From the NCBI GenBank assembly GCA_019649035.1, contig BMAT01009880.1, positions 101,356 to 129,785 on the forward strand: a DNA stretch of 28,430 bases, written 5' to 3'. Positions within the stretch are counted from its first letter, which is position 1; the number at the start of each line of letters is the position of its first letter. Shown in pieces: positions 19,852-28,430 of the stretch. Source of the stretch: Elysia marginata. Its lineage: Eukaryota > Mollusca > Gastropoda > Plakobranchidae. Under the pieces are notes generated by a model. It was not told the DNA's origin. It made no database searches and worked only from the letters and a program-made list of their open reading frames with translations. The position numbers and the translations under genes are program-made.

Positions 19852-20080
19852 GGGTGCTTTGACTGGCAAATATCAATTATTCTCCCTACGTTGTGATACA
19901 GAAGATAATCACTTTCACTGACAAATATCTATAGGTCACTGTAAATAATATTTATAATGATACAGATGATGTCTGCTTTGACTGGCAAATATCTACACCG
20001 GTAGATCCCTGTACTGGTACAGAAGATTTGCCCTTGATTGGCAAATATCTATAGATCCCGATAATGATACAGAAAATAGG
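19852..20080. repeat. Minisatellite, four diverged units of ~56-62 bp
   Basis: Units share TTGACTGGCAAATATC near the start and GATACAGAAGAT near the end, beginning around 19859, 19916, 19978 and 20034. The second unit reads CACTGACAAATATC. Confidence 0.8.
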
Positions 20081-20089
20081 CATTTTTAA

Positions 20090-23080
20090 TTTTAAAAAAT
20101 TCTGAAGATCATAATTATTGGAAAAGAAGATGTTGTAAGCTGAAACCAATGACAACAACAGCTCAAGGCGACAGACAGAAAGCGAAGAGATGGTGAATCA
20201 CTATGGGATTGAGAAAAGTTTTGTGATCGGAGGGTAGGATGCGGAACATGGACATGTTGACTCACCGTTGGCTGAGACTAGATGGAGAGTAAGAGGGAAT
20301 CGAATGCTAGAATGAGTAGAAATCTTGGCTGAGCAATTTCTCCCCCCCCCCCCTCTCACCCCAGATAATAGAACCCCAAAAGTTGCCAAGAATGCAAAGA
20401 ATTAAAGAATTGTAACAAAGATGGGCATTCTCAATCTCAGGATAAATCCTGAATTCAGGATTTTTTTCCCATAGAATTTTAAGAACTCTGATCAAATGTT
20501 TTACCTTAGTGATCCTGAGTCAGATTTTATCCTTAGAAATATCAGGAAATCTTTTTAATTTTGTTGCCTTTGATTACCAGTATTTTTCACAAGTGCTGAG
20601 GTAGTGCCCGTCGCTGAATTAAAAAAAAAACAACGAAAAATGCCGTAAAGCTACGGTCAAAAAAATGAAAAAAAGATGGTTCACTTAAAATTTTAGCACT
20701 ACAAAGTTGATACATTACAATATAAACTACATGAATGAATCACGTAGAACCGAGGTGCACACGTACAAAAATAGTATGGGTACTTAAAAGTTTGATTTTA
20801 CTAAGCTTGTCTAAATCAGTCGAGTTCATGCAAGTGGGTTACATGCTAGGTGACGGAAGGTGGCGATTGTATGGGCTAAACATAATAATGTCAGTCGTAC
20901 AAGTAGATGCTTCACAGAATTTGACATAACTTATCGAAATATTCAAATTGATAACTATGCGGCAAATGCAATAAAGCTTGAGTTATAATTATAGCTAGGC
21001 GCCGTTTGGTTGGCAGCTTATCGGACAAAAGACAGCCCAAATCTGAAGCCTAATAAGATTTTGAAAGAGGCTGCTATAGACAAACTATTGTCATCTGAAT
21101 AAATATATGTTCATTGCTCTCCTTTACATAAAATTCTACAACAAATTCATTTCTTACATCATCACCAAGTTTGTTTTTCTCTTCACCTTCTTATTGACCA
21201 ATGATTATGTCTGTCATTGCAGGACATGATTGTAATAGTACCAGCTTCACAAGCAAAGCTGCATAATAAATTGTAAATTTGTAATTAACAAAACGCAAAC
21301 TACTTAGTCTCAGCAAACTTAACTTTAGCAAAGGTTGAACAACGGAAAACGGAAGCAGACTTGGTAGAAAGAAAGAAAACTATGATTGAGGGACAACCAG
21401 GATCAGACACGGCCTTCCAAGCAAGTTTTCTCGATGTCATTTGGAATATTCTTGTTCTTAGATACATTACAGAGTAAGCAGAGTAAGTCTCTGTAAAGCA
21501 TTTTCACTTTAATGTCATTTATGAAACAAGAAAACCTACAAAAAATGATGGAGAATCGCGAAATGGCTTAAAGAGCGAATTGTGAATTGCGGTTGCGATT
21601 TCCTGGATGGGCAGAAAAGAAAAGCCTGCGATCATAGTTAAAAATTCTTGCTTTTTTTTTCTTTTATTAATCTGTCGGAGCGAAGGGTAGCAATCTACAG
21701 TACATAGTCACCTCCAAATCCAACACTCTTTGCTAAGCTCGAAAACAAGAAAATTTTCCCAAACTGTTTAGGAGGCTTGGTAAATATAAGCTCTTGAGAG
21801 AGAGCAGCTCCGAAAATCTAGCGGCCAAATTCAACATAAGCTCTGTGTCTGACTTGAGGGGCCCCGAACCACCCACATCTTCATTCAAAGGCTGCAAAGC
21901 ATGAAATAATGTTTGAAAATTATTACAGGCCAACTAAGATTTTCATCGCTTCTGAAATGGTGGCAAGGAGGCACGTCCATAAAAGTAATGATCTATCATA
22001 AGGGATATTTTATTTTTAATTACAATCATGTAAATGCTCATTTTAAAAAGTAAAAAGAGTGAAAAGGTTGCTATACTTATGTTAAATTTAGAAGGAAGTA
22101 GCGTATCTATATTAGGCCTACTGCTTCAATAAGGAACGAAGTCTAGCTTTCTTGGTATTATTTTTATCCGTTGATTGCCACTAATAACGCACATATATGT
22201 ACATGTACAAACAGAAAAAAAACCTAGACCTTTTAACCCCTAAAGTAATGAAGTCTAATCTCGAAGATAAAATTTTACATAACATTATTGATTTCAACTA
22301 GAGGTGGGAGGTATGCTAAGAGAGATGGAGAGGGAATAAAATTATCAATGTGAACACAAAGATTTTATTTTATCAGCCATTGAGTTCACTTTTAATTTAC
22401 AGTACCATTACTGTATAAGCAGCGTAAACTAATGAAAGCAGATCAAAAGGGAATTAGTTGACGCTCCCATCCTTTTCATCTACTTTACTTTCAGCTCGCT
22501 CGCTTCTGCATAGAAGAAATAGGCCTACTTTGTAGTTGTACATTATGTTATGAACATGCTCTTCTGTTTTACTTAATGTTAAAAAATACAGCTGGCGACC
22601 CACACGTGCATCTTTGTAGGCATTTCTAAAAAGAAGCAAAAAAAAAAAAATTCGTTCAAAGCCCACGTCATGCAAAGCACAGGCAAGACTTCGTGTAACG
22701 TTATGCCGTTTATTTGAACCGGTATGTGTTTGTATAAATTTTTCCCCACTAGTTATGAAAATTCATTTTATACACGGTTTGTATTATGTATGCCTATTAC
22801 CAGCGACTCTGGACTCTCTGCTGTCTTATTTACTCAACTCTTTCGTTACAAACCTTCCAAATGATAAATACAATTCTAAAGACTATTCAGGGTCAAAGGG
22901 CTGAGGACAACCAATATAAGTTGGGGTTAAAAAAAAACGGTGTTTTTTGCTATAGCCTTGGCCCACTCATAACCTGCTCCTTCATTCATTGAGAATGATG
23001 TCGAGAAGCAATCAGGCCATAGAAAGGCACACTGTTGTCATTCACTGAATGACCTCTCTACTTCCTCTTCCACTTCCAGC
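20090..23080. other. Intergenic sequence, no gene recognised
   Basis: Two protein-like but unassigned open stretches occur: + strand 21289-21477 (62 codons, with VEQRKTEADLVERKKTMIEG and FLDVIWNILVLRYITE), and minus strand 21733-21933 (66 codons, with FSELLSLKSLYLPSLLNSLG). Neither has supporting splice sites or a family I know. Confidence 0.4.
20343..20354. repeat. Poly(C) tract
   Basis: About 12 consecutive C, giving a GGG-rich minus strand. Confidence 0.7.
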
Positions 23081-23086
23081 TGTTTT

Positions 23087-23215
23087 ATCTTTGCGTGTGC
23101 CGTGTGGGTGTAATCGAGAAGTTTTTGTCTGCGTGTTTTCAGGCCCGCGCACTTTTCGCCATGGCAGTCTCCCTCTGTGCTGTACACCGCCGCGCGAGCG
23201 ACGGCGTACTGTGTA
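23087..23215. other. CpG-rich islet
   Basis: In an AT-rich setting this ~130-base stretch holds well over a dozen CpG, densest at 23185-23210. It contains a possible acceptor GTGTTTTCAG ending at about 23142 and stays open on both strands. It may be a short exon, a promoter-type islet or an unmethylated regulatory patch; the sequence alone does not decide. Confidence 0.35.
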
Positions 23216-24310
23216 TTCCAAATCCATTTCAGGCATATGTTCAGAGGTTCTAAATTTTCTCAAAAGAAGCTTCGAACTGCAAAACTAGAACAAGACGAAC
23301 ACTGCAGATTTTGTAAATTGTAGGCTACATACATAACTGCAATAGATCGAAAAAGTAAAAAAAAACCTTCAAATAAAGTGTTATCATTTTTGCCAATCTT
23401 TGAAGTACACATTTACCACATAGATCACGTTAATCTTAAGGGTACATTTCAAAAGACGTTTATTTATTATTGTTTTTAACGAACAAAAGAGAGGCCTATA
23501 GAGCACTGTATAGGAAGGTGATTTTTGTTACCAAGACTTCTCGAGTGAGTTTCTGATAGAAAATGAGCAGCACTGAACAATAAATTGAACAAGCTGATAT
23601 CACCAAATACTGCAGAGTTTTTTGTTTGTTTGTTTTTAATACCTAGTCTAAATTTTATGCATAGTCGAATCATACGTAGGGCCTAATGTTGTTGGTAAGT
23701 TTAGGATATTATAGAAAGATGTTTTTCTTCATGTATATGAAACTCATTAGTAAATTCATTTTTGTGTTTCTAAAAGAGCAGTAAGTGAATATTTAGTTAG
23801 TTTCCAAACATTTTAACTTATATATACATTTTTGTGTTTCTAACAAAGCAGTAGGCCTATGAAAATTTTCAATTTGTTTCCCAATACTGTAAATTATGGA
23901 TGTAGTTTCGTATTTTTAGAAGCAGTTAGCTTGTGAGAGGAAATTATTTCTCTTTATCTTACAAATCACTGCAGGAACAAGAAAACTAACTTGGTAAGTA
24001 TATTAGTATCTTTAATTTTATAAGTACCGGGTACTGTACTTTCATATTGTGTGCGTTCTAAATAGTTCTGTGATTACACAGGCCTATACAATCATTGTAT
24101 AATCATTGCACGTCTGTTTAATTTAGCTTTTATTCAAATTATAATTCTATTCACATGAAAATAACTGTCTGACTCGTGATTTTGGTCGTGAAAAGTTCTA
24201 AATAAACCCAGAACTGGGGCATTAACGTGTGATGGAAAAACACAAGAGATAATTATAATCATTTACCTAACATTAAAAAACACTCTCGATTAACCGTATC
24301 GTGAGAACCG
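23216..24310. other. Intergenic, upstream of phosphatase promoter region
   Basis: AT-rich, with the small tandem duplication and two AGGCCTA words. No coding signal. Confidence 0.45.
23757..23890. repeat. Imperfect tandem duplication, ~70 bp
   Basis: CATTTTTGTGTTTCTAA followed by AGCAGTA occurs at about 23758 and again at about 23827, with similar A/T-rich tails (TTAGTTTCCAAACA / CAATTTGTTTCCCAATA). A weaker third echo is near 23905. Confidence 0.6.
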
Positions 24311-24319
24311 TTAAATACT

Positions 24320-24500
24320 CCTTGACGTGTCAGCCAATCGAAACCCTACATCGTGACCTAACCCTCAGGCAAGCCGGAAAGAACCAATAGCTGTTGCCCA
24401 TTCTAGAGAAAATATTTCCCACCCCCGCGTTTTGCATCAGCACAGCCTAGCGAGGCTCGCTTGGAGTCGAGTATAATTTCATTCACCAACTCAGCTCCTC
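24320..24500 (+). promoter_or_regulatory. Candidate promoter of the MAP-kinase phosphatase
   Basis: A relatively GC-rich patch with a TGACG half-CRE (24323-24327), two CCAAT boxes on the + strand (24334-24338 and 24384-24388), and a TATA-like GTATAATT (24471-24478), in the usual promoter order. It lies about 1.7 kb before the start codon, so an intron in the 5' leader would be needed. Inferred only; no transcript evidence. Confidence 0.4.
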
Positions 24501-24719
24501 AGCGGGCATTAGTCTAGGCCAAGTCATTCATCCATTCATTGGTTTCATGCTTTGTGTAAGCTTACCGCTCTCTCACGATTTCATTCAGGTTTTACTTCAG
24601 CTTCGACCAGGTTGTCTTAGCCAGCGTGCTGTGTCAATGTTATTCCTATTCACAAGAGCTCTGTCTATTTTGAAGGAAGAGAATGACTCTGGATTAAACT
24701 ATGTAATCTCTTATAAATT

Positions 24720-25825
24720 CTAGATCTATTCAAGTCTGACAATTAATAGAGTTTAGATTTAGACCCAGACTTCGATATCAGCTGGATCTAGATCTAGATT
24801 CTATTTGGCATTACATTTATTTACAATCGAGCCATTTAAAATTGCGACCTTCCTAATTTCTTTCAAGGGTCATAAAGTTGGGCAGATCTGTCTGGATTCT
24901 AAATAGGGTTCTAGATCTAAATCTAGATATCTAGAATTATTGAATAAAAAGCCTAAATTTAGGATCAGTGAAATTTTGACACTATTAATTATTGATTGAC
25001 ATATCTAGATAGACTAAAATCTTTTATTTGTAGATTATCTGGAGGACCTTCGTCCTGTGATAACGTTAACCAGATCTAGATCTATATACTGTGTAGCTTT
25101 GGTTATTACAATAATAGACACGATGCAGTTCACGTAATCTAGATCTAGATAAGACTCTTAAAATGTGTATAGCGCGAAAAAAAAAGGATAAAGTTTAGGT
25201 AGATAAAACAAACTTACCATAAAAGTCTTTTGAAGCTGGTTCACAAATAACAATCATTCCTCATTTGGTATGACATTCAAATATTAGAATCTATAGGCTA
25301 GGATGTGGATCTCCACATTACCGATACCCTAGTCTGAAATTCTAGTCTAGTATTATGTCTGCCTAGTTAAAATCTAGTCTAGATTTTGTACAATTTGTAT
25401 AAGTCTATGAGTAATTTAAGCCAATGCTACTGGATGGAGAATGTGTTGGCCTGGTCTTGTAAAGACTAGAGTTTATTTTAACCATTGCAAAAATATGAAA
25501 TGGTAGGCCTACTGCTGAGTTGACTTTCAGCAAGTTAGTGTTGTTGAATGACAGCAGTTTAAGTGGATTCCACTGTAGGCCTTTTTGTTTAAAGCTGGTA
25601 AACTTTTAGTATGTCCTACTCCTAGGCTAGCTGCACTTCGCAAAATATTAATTTCTATAGGATCCTGAGTATGGGATTGATCATTGAGATCCAAGCTCAA
25701 TATCCTCGTAAAACAAAAACCCTCTTCCCAGGCTCTAATTAAGCTTGCGCTGATAATTAGAGCAAGTTATAACCAACTAACCTGTTTTTTTTTCCGACAG
25801 CACTAATACACATCTAGATCTAGTT
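24720..25825. repeat. Cluster of TCTAGATCTAGA palindromic words
   Basis: Repeats of the hexamer ATCTAG / palindrome AGATCTAGATCT occur at about 24785-24799, 24911-24937, 25072-25084, 25138-25150 and 25812-25823, with shorter forms between. Another copy lies at 293-310. They are short and interrupted, so this is a dispersed simple-repeat family and not one array. Confidence 0.7.
25770..25800 (+). promoter_or_regulatory. Candidate 3' splice site in phosphatase 5' leader
   Basis: ACTAAC (branch-point-like), then a long T run, then TTTCCGACAG ending at 25800. It competes with the acceptor at 26064. Confidence 0.4.
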
Positions 25826-26047
25826 TGCCAAAAGCCTGATCAGACAAAAACAACAAAACCCCGCTTATGATCGAAAGGCTTCTTATCGCTATGACGAGAT
25901 AATTAGCCTAATGTGTGATGGAGTCTGTTTTAATGGGGTCCATGATTAGCCTGAACTTCTTCATTCTCGTGATTCAGATTAGTCTGCTGTCATTATATGA
26001 TCAGAAATGAGTTTGTTGGTTACCTGTACTCAGAATCTAATCTCGCT

Positions 26048-26064
26048 ATATTTTTTTTCCTCAG
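26048..26064 (+). promoter_or_regulatory. Second candidate 3' splice site in phosphatase 5' leader
   Basis: T run then CCTCAG ending at 26064. Using it would remove the in-frame upstream ATG at 25997 and leave a 130-base leader exon part before the start codon. Confidence 0.45.
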
Positions 26065-26194
26065 CTGTGGATATTTCGTCGGTTTTTATGATTATCATGT
26101 ACCGATACTGCTATATCATCAAGCAGAAACATTTTTAAATTTACGGTTCATACATCAAGTAGTTTATAGTTTCGTCACTGGAACAGCAGCATTC

Positions 26195-26570
26195 ATGGTC
26201 GCCATGGAAACCGTTTGTGGTGTCGACGTTTCAGAGGTTTCTGAAGTACTCTCGTCAAGTAGCGTCAACCGCTGTCTTGTTATCGACTGCAGATCCTTTC
26301 TAGCATTCAACCAGTCCCGCATCGTTCAGGCAATTAATATCCACTGTCCTCCAATTTTAAAACGGAGGTCAGGGGGGTTCATTGCTTTGGAGAACATAGT
26401 ACCATGTGAAACGAAGAGGGCCCAGCTGTTGCAAGGGATCTACCACACTGTTTTAGTATACGATGAAAGCACTCAAGACTTGACCAAAGCTCCGAGCGAC
26501 TCAAACATTCAGTCTGTGATTACTAGTCTACTCAAACAAGTCGAGAATCTCACAATCCGCTTTATAAAAG
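26195..26570 (+). CDS. DUSP: MAP-kinase phosphatase (DUSP1/4-like), first coding exon
   Basis: Partial gene: codons 1-125 plus one base, up to AAAAG|GTGAGT. This group dephosphorylates Thr and Tyr of activated ERK, JNK and p38 in the nucleus. The exon encodes the N-terminal rhodanese-like (CH2) MAPK-binding domain: MVAME start (DUSP4 begins MVTME), CLVIDCRSFLAFNQS (27-41; family CLLLDCRSFFAFN), VQAINIHCPPILKRRSGG with the basic kinase-interaction motif LKRR at 55-58 (family IVRRRAKG), ALENIVP (64-70), YHTVLVYDEST (83-93), and RFIKG at the splice, equal to the family exon end FFLKG|GYEAF. The HCxxxxxR catalytic domain must lie in later exons outside the window. The ATG at 26195 has a weak context; the in-frame ATG at 26204 (GCCATGG) is stronger, so translation may begin there. 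The frame also continues upstream to an ATG at 25997, probably leader. Confidence 0.93.
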
Positions 26571-27530
26571 GTGAGTTAGCACATGCATGTAGTTCTTGAA
26601 CTGCAACCGTTGTTTAATAAGTAAATGTGTAGAAAATGTGGGCGTCTTGTTATTTACTGAAGAAAGTTGTACAGCCTTTATGTTGTTTTTAATTTAAAGT
26701 ACATGTAGTTTAAAAAACATACCAGTCTTGTAAAAAAATTTTTACGTTTCTCATTGTCTTTAACTTTAAAGAAAAAGATATCGTGTGAACCTGTAATTAT
26801 AGTACATTATGATAAACTACGAATTCACAAAACATTTTACGATAAGATTATCCCATTACAGAACTGAAGACAGAAAAGAAACATTAAAACTGGTTTTGGG
26901 GCTTGAACTTCATAAATGTGGCGTATGGCATAATAATATATAAAATGATTTTTTTCTATAAAGATAATGTTGGTACAAAACATTGATATCAATTTCATTT
27001 CCGGGTCTTAAACAGGTCTTCAAAGCTTTCAATTTCACTGGGTTTGAATGCTCAGGTGTGCCTGTGTGGGCGTTAAGTACGCATGTAGGCCTATCTGCTA
27101 TACATCTAGGCTTTCCGGTTGTCTTTTTCTTAATGCACCATACAACAGTAGGCCTACTAATTTATAAGCTAATGGATGTACTCAGTCCATCACGAGGTTT
27201 TACCAATGAAAAAAAAAGCAGGAATTTTTTTAACTCAAGAATTTACGCGCCACAATACGCAAGAGACAAACGTATGATTGGTGAGCACAAATAGAAGTAA
27301 TCGTTTTAAAGGAAAGGACCGGAAAAGTCCACAAGAAGAAATAGAAATAGAAATCGGTGGGAAAAAAATGGTTATAATTTTATACCCCATGGATTTTGTG
27401 GGTCGGAGGGCAGGGGGCTGATAATTTTTACCCACATACAGTTCACTTTATACATTAAATCAAATCCACTACCGGTATATACATGTAATATAATGTCTGT
27501 CATTTTCTTTTACATTGTTTTTTTATGATA

Positions 27531-27541
27531 GACGTCATTGG
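27531..27541 (+). promoter_or_regulatory. CRE-like site joined to inverted CCAAT
   Basis: GACGTCATTGG: a one-mismatch cAMP-response element fused to ATTGG (CCAAT on the minus strand), at the edge of a GC-richer patch that also has a CACGTG E-box (27629-27634). Candidate intronic enhancer of the phosphatase. Confidence 0.35.
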
Positions 27542-28336
27542 CTCTCTGTGCGCCAGACACTTTCTGCCACTGACAGTTCTCGCCTGGCGATAAAAAATGC
27601 AATCAGCATCTAATCCATTAGGCCTCGCCACGTGTTTGTGTTGACAGGTTAAATTTCAAGCGACCGGAAACACGGCCTTTCTACTTGTCATACACGAATC
27701 GCCCGTCCGCCCGTCGTGCTAAGCTAATGATAAATCCCTGGTGCTGCCTTTCCTAAGCCTGAAATCGTTTTGCCACAAGTCGTATTCGAGTCTCATATAC
27801 TGATAGTCATAGAAAAGATGAAAGGTAGATAATTAGGTGGACGCGTCTGAAACAAAATTTTGGTAAGTGAAGCGTTTCAATGAGATGATATCTATGTGAG
27901 AACTACCTCTAGTGAGGCATACCTATCAGCGATGATAGGGAAATAATCATGACGTATTACTATACTACACACTATAATGTCTTTGTCAGACAAGCACATC
28001 AAAATTTATATGAACAGCATCGACATGTATTATACAGACCGACCCCCGTGTAGTTTACAATTACATGTAAACTGAAAAAAAAATCACAAAAAGAACATAG
28101 ATCCGGTTCCACCTCCTCCGCTGTTCGCAAGCAGAAGTAAGATCTTTGCATCATGTCGGCCCTACTCAGTCTGAAATGGAGTTTGAGATAACAATGCATG
28201 GCGAACGAGAAAGGCGCTTCTACTTGCAGTGTGTTAGAAATAGAAAATATATAATTATATAACTTCGCGACATACTTATGCAATTGAATTGAATTAGCAG
28301 GGAAATGACCATTCCAGTTTCCACAGATAGGCGCTG

Positions 28337-28344
28337 TGACGTCA
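28337..28344. promoter_or_regulatory. Full palindromic CRE (TGACGTCA)
   Basis: Perfect cAMP-response element in a CpG-containing stretch (GCGCTGTGACGTCATTGCCG). CREB/ATF binding is the known role of this sequence; vertebrate DUSP1 is an immediate-early gene induced through CREs in its promoter. Linking this site to the phosphatase is inference. Confidence 0.45.
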
Positions 28345-28430
28345 TTGCCGCGATACGTTAAACCCTCTTTTGTGAGTAGTCACACACACCAACTGAATGC
28401 CTAAATGGTCGGTTTTTCATTTACCCCCCC

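Larger units (their letters stand above)
26571..28430 (+). other. Start of phosphatase intron 1
   Basis: GTGAGT donor at 26571; the acceptor is beyond the window. No exon beginning with the expected G-Y-x-x-F reading was found. A less AT-rich patch at 27530-27740 and the end of the window carry CRE-type sites. An open frame at 26983-27294 is not in the needed phase. Confidence 0.7.

Noticed and set aside
23042-23288. Overlapping frames on both strands over the CpG islet as a protein gene
   Set aside because: Both are open because CpG-rich DNA has few stops; neither shows a recognisable domain, so no protein is called.
26983-27294. 103-codon + frame as exon 2 of the phosphatase (contains VFKAFNF after an AG)
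   Set aside because: The needed phase is 1, but this frame is phase 0 from the AG, and the rest does not resemble the family's linker.
1-28430. CRISPR arrays, bacterial operons or prophage
   Set aside because: No direct-repeat/spacer structure and no dense coding; intron-containing animal genes show a nuclear eukaryotic sequence.

Overview
This is a piece of an animal nuclear genome. It is AT-rich and sparsely genic, with GT-AG introns of 0.7 to 3.1 kb, decayed retroelements, a short-TIR element present twice, minisatellites and a 24-base assembly gap of Ns. The only confident genes are spliced and both lie on the + strand: a complete phospholipid scramblase and the first coding exon of a MAP-kinase phosphatase. 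The dispersed palindromes AGGCCTA and TCTAGATCTAGA hint at a marine invertebrate, perhaps a gastropod mollusc. That last step is an impression, not a demonstration.

Layout. Positions 1-6300 contain no gene I can name. They hold a few interrupted coding-like segments on both strands (about 682-1077, 2229-2402, 4301-4495) and a minus-strand reverse-transcriptase remnant at about 2722-2836. Positions 6413-14422 hold the scramblase gene, assembled here from six exons into a 271-residue protein with every intron phase consistent. Two copies of a ~410 bp element with 12-base terminal inverted repeats lie just upstream of its first coding exon (5833-6242) and in intron 3 (9273-9678). Intron 3 also carries a minus-strand reverse-transcriptase fossil (about 10015-10536). 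About 100 bases after the scramblase stop there is a decayed CR1/Jockey-like LINE fragment on the same strand (about 14530-15105), probably inside the transcript's 3' region.

Positions 15.1-24.3 kb look intergenic. They contain the N gap (16429-16452), three adjacent minisatellites (19147-20080), a charged unidentified minus-strand open segment (19490-19681), a CpG-rich islet (about 23087-23215) and a smaller duplication (about 23757-23890). From about 24.3 kb the sequence looks like the 5' region of the phosphatase: two CCAAT boxes, a TATA-like site, a cluster of TCTAGATCTAGA palindromes, two candidate 3' splice sites (25800, 26064), then the exon ending at 26570. Its catalytic domain lies beyond the window. 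The start of its intron contains a full cAMP-response element (28337-28344) and a second CRE-like/inverted CCAAT site (27531-27541).

The two genes have no known shared pathway: the scramblase acts on membrane lipid, the phosphatase on MAP kinases. I see no sign that they form a functional unit. I did not find a convincing new biological system. The points most worth a second look are the loss of acidic residues at the scramblase calcium site, the paired TIR element, the unidentified coding-like fossils, and the 5' structure of the phosphatase.
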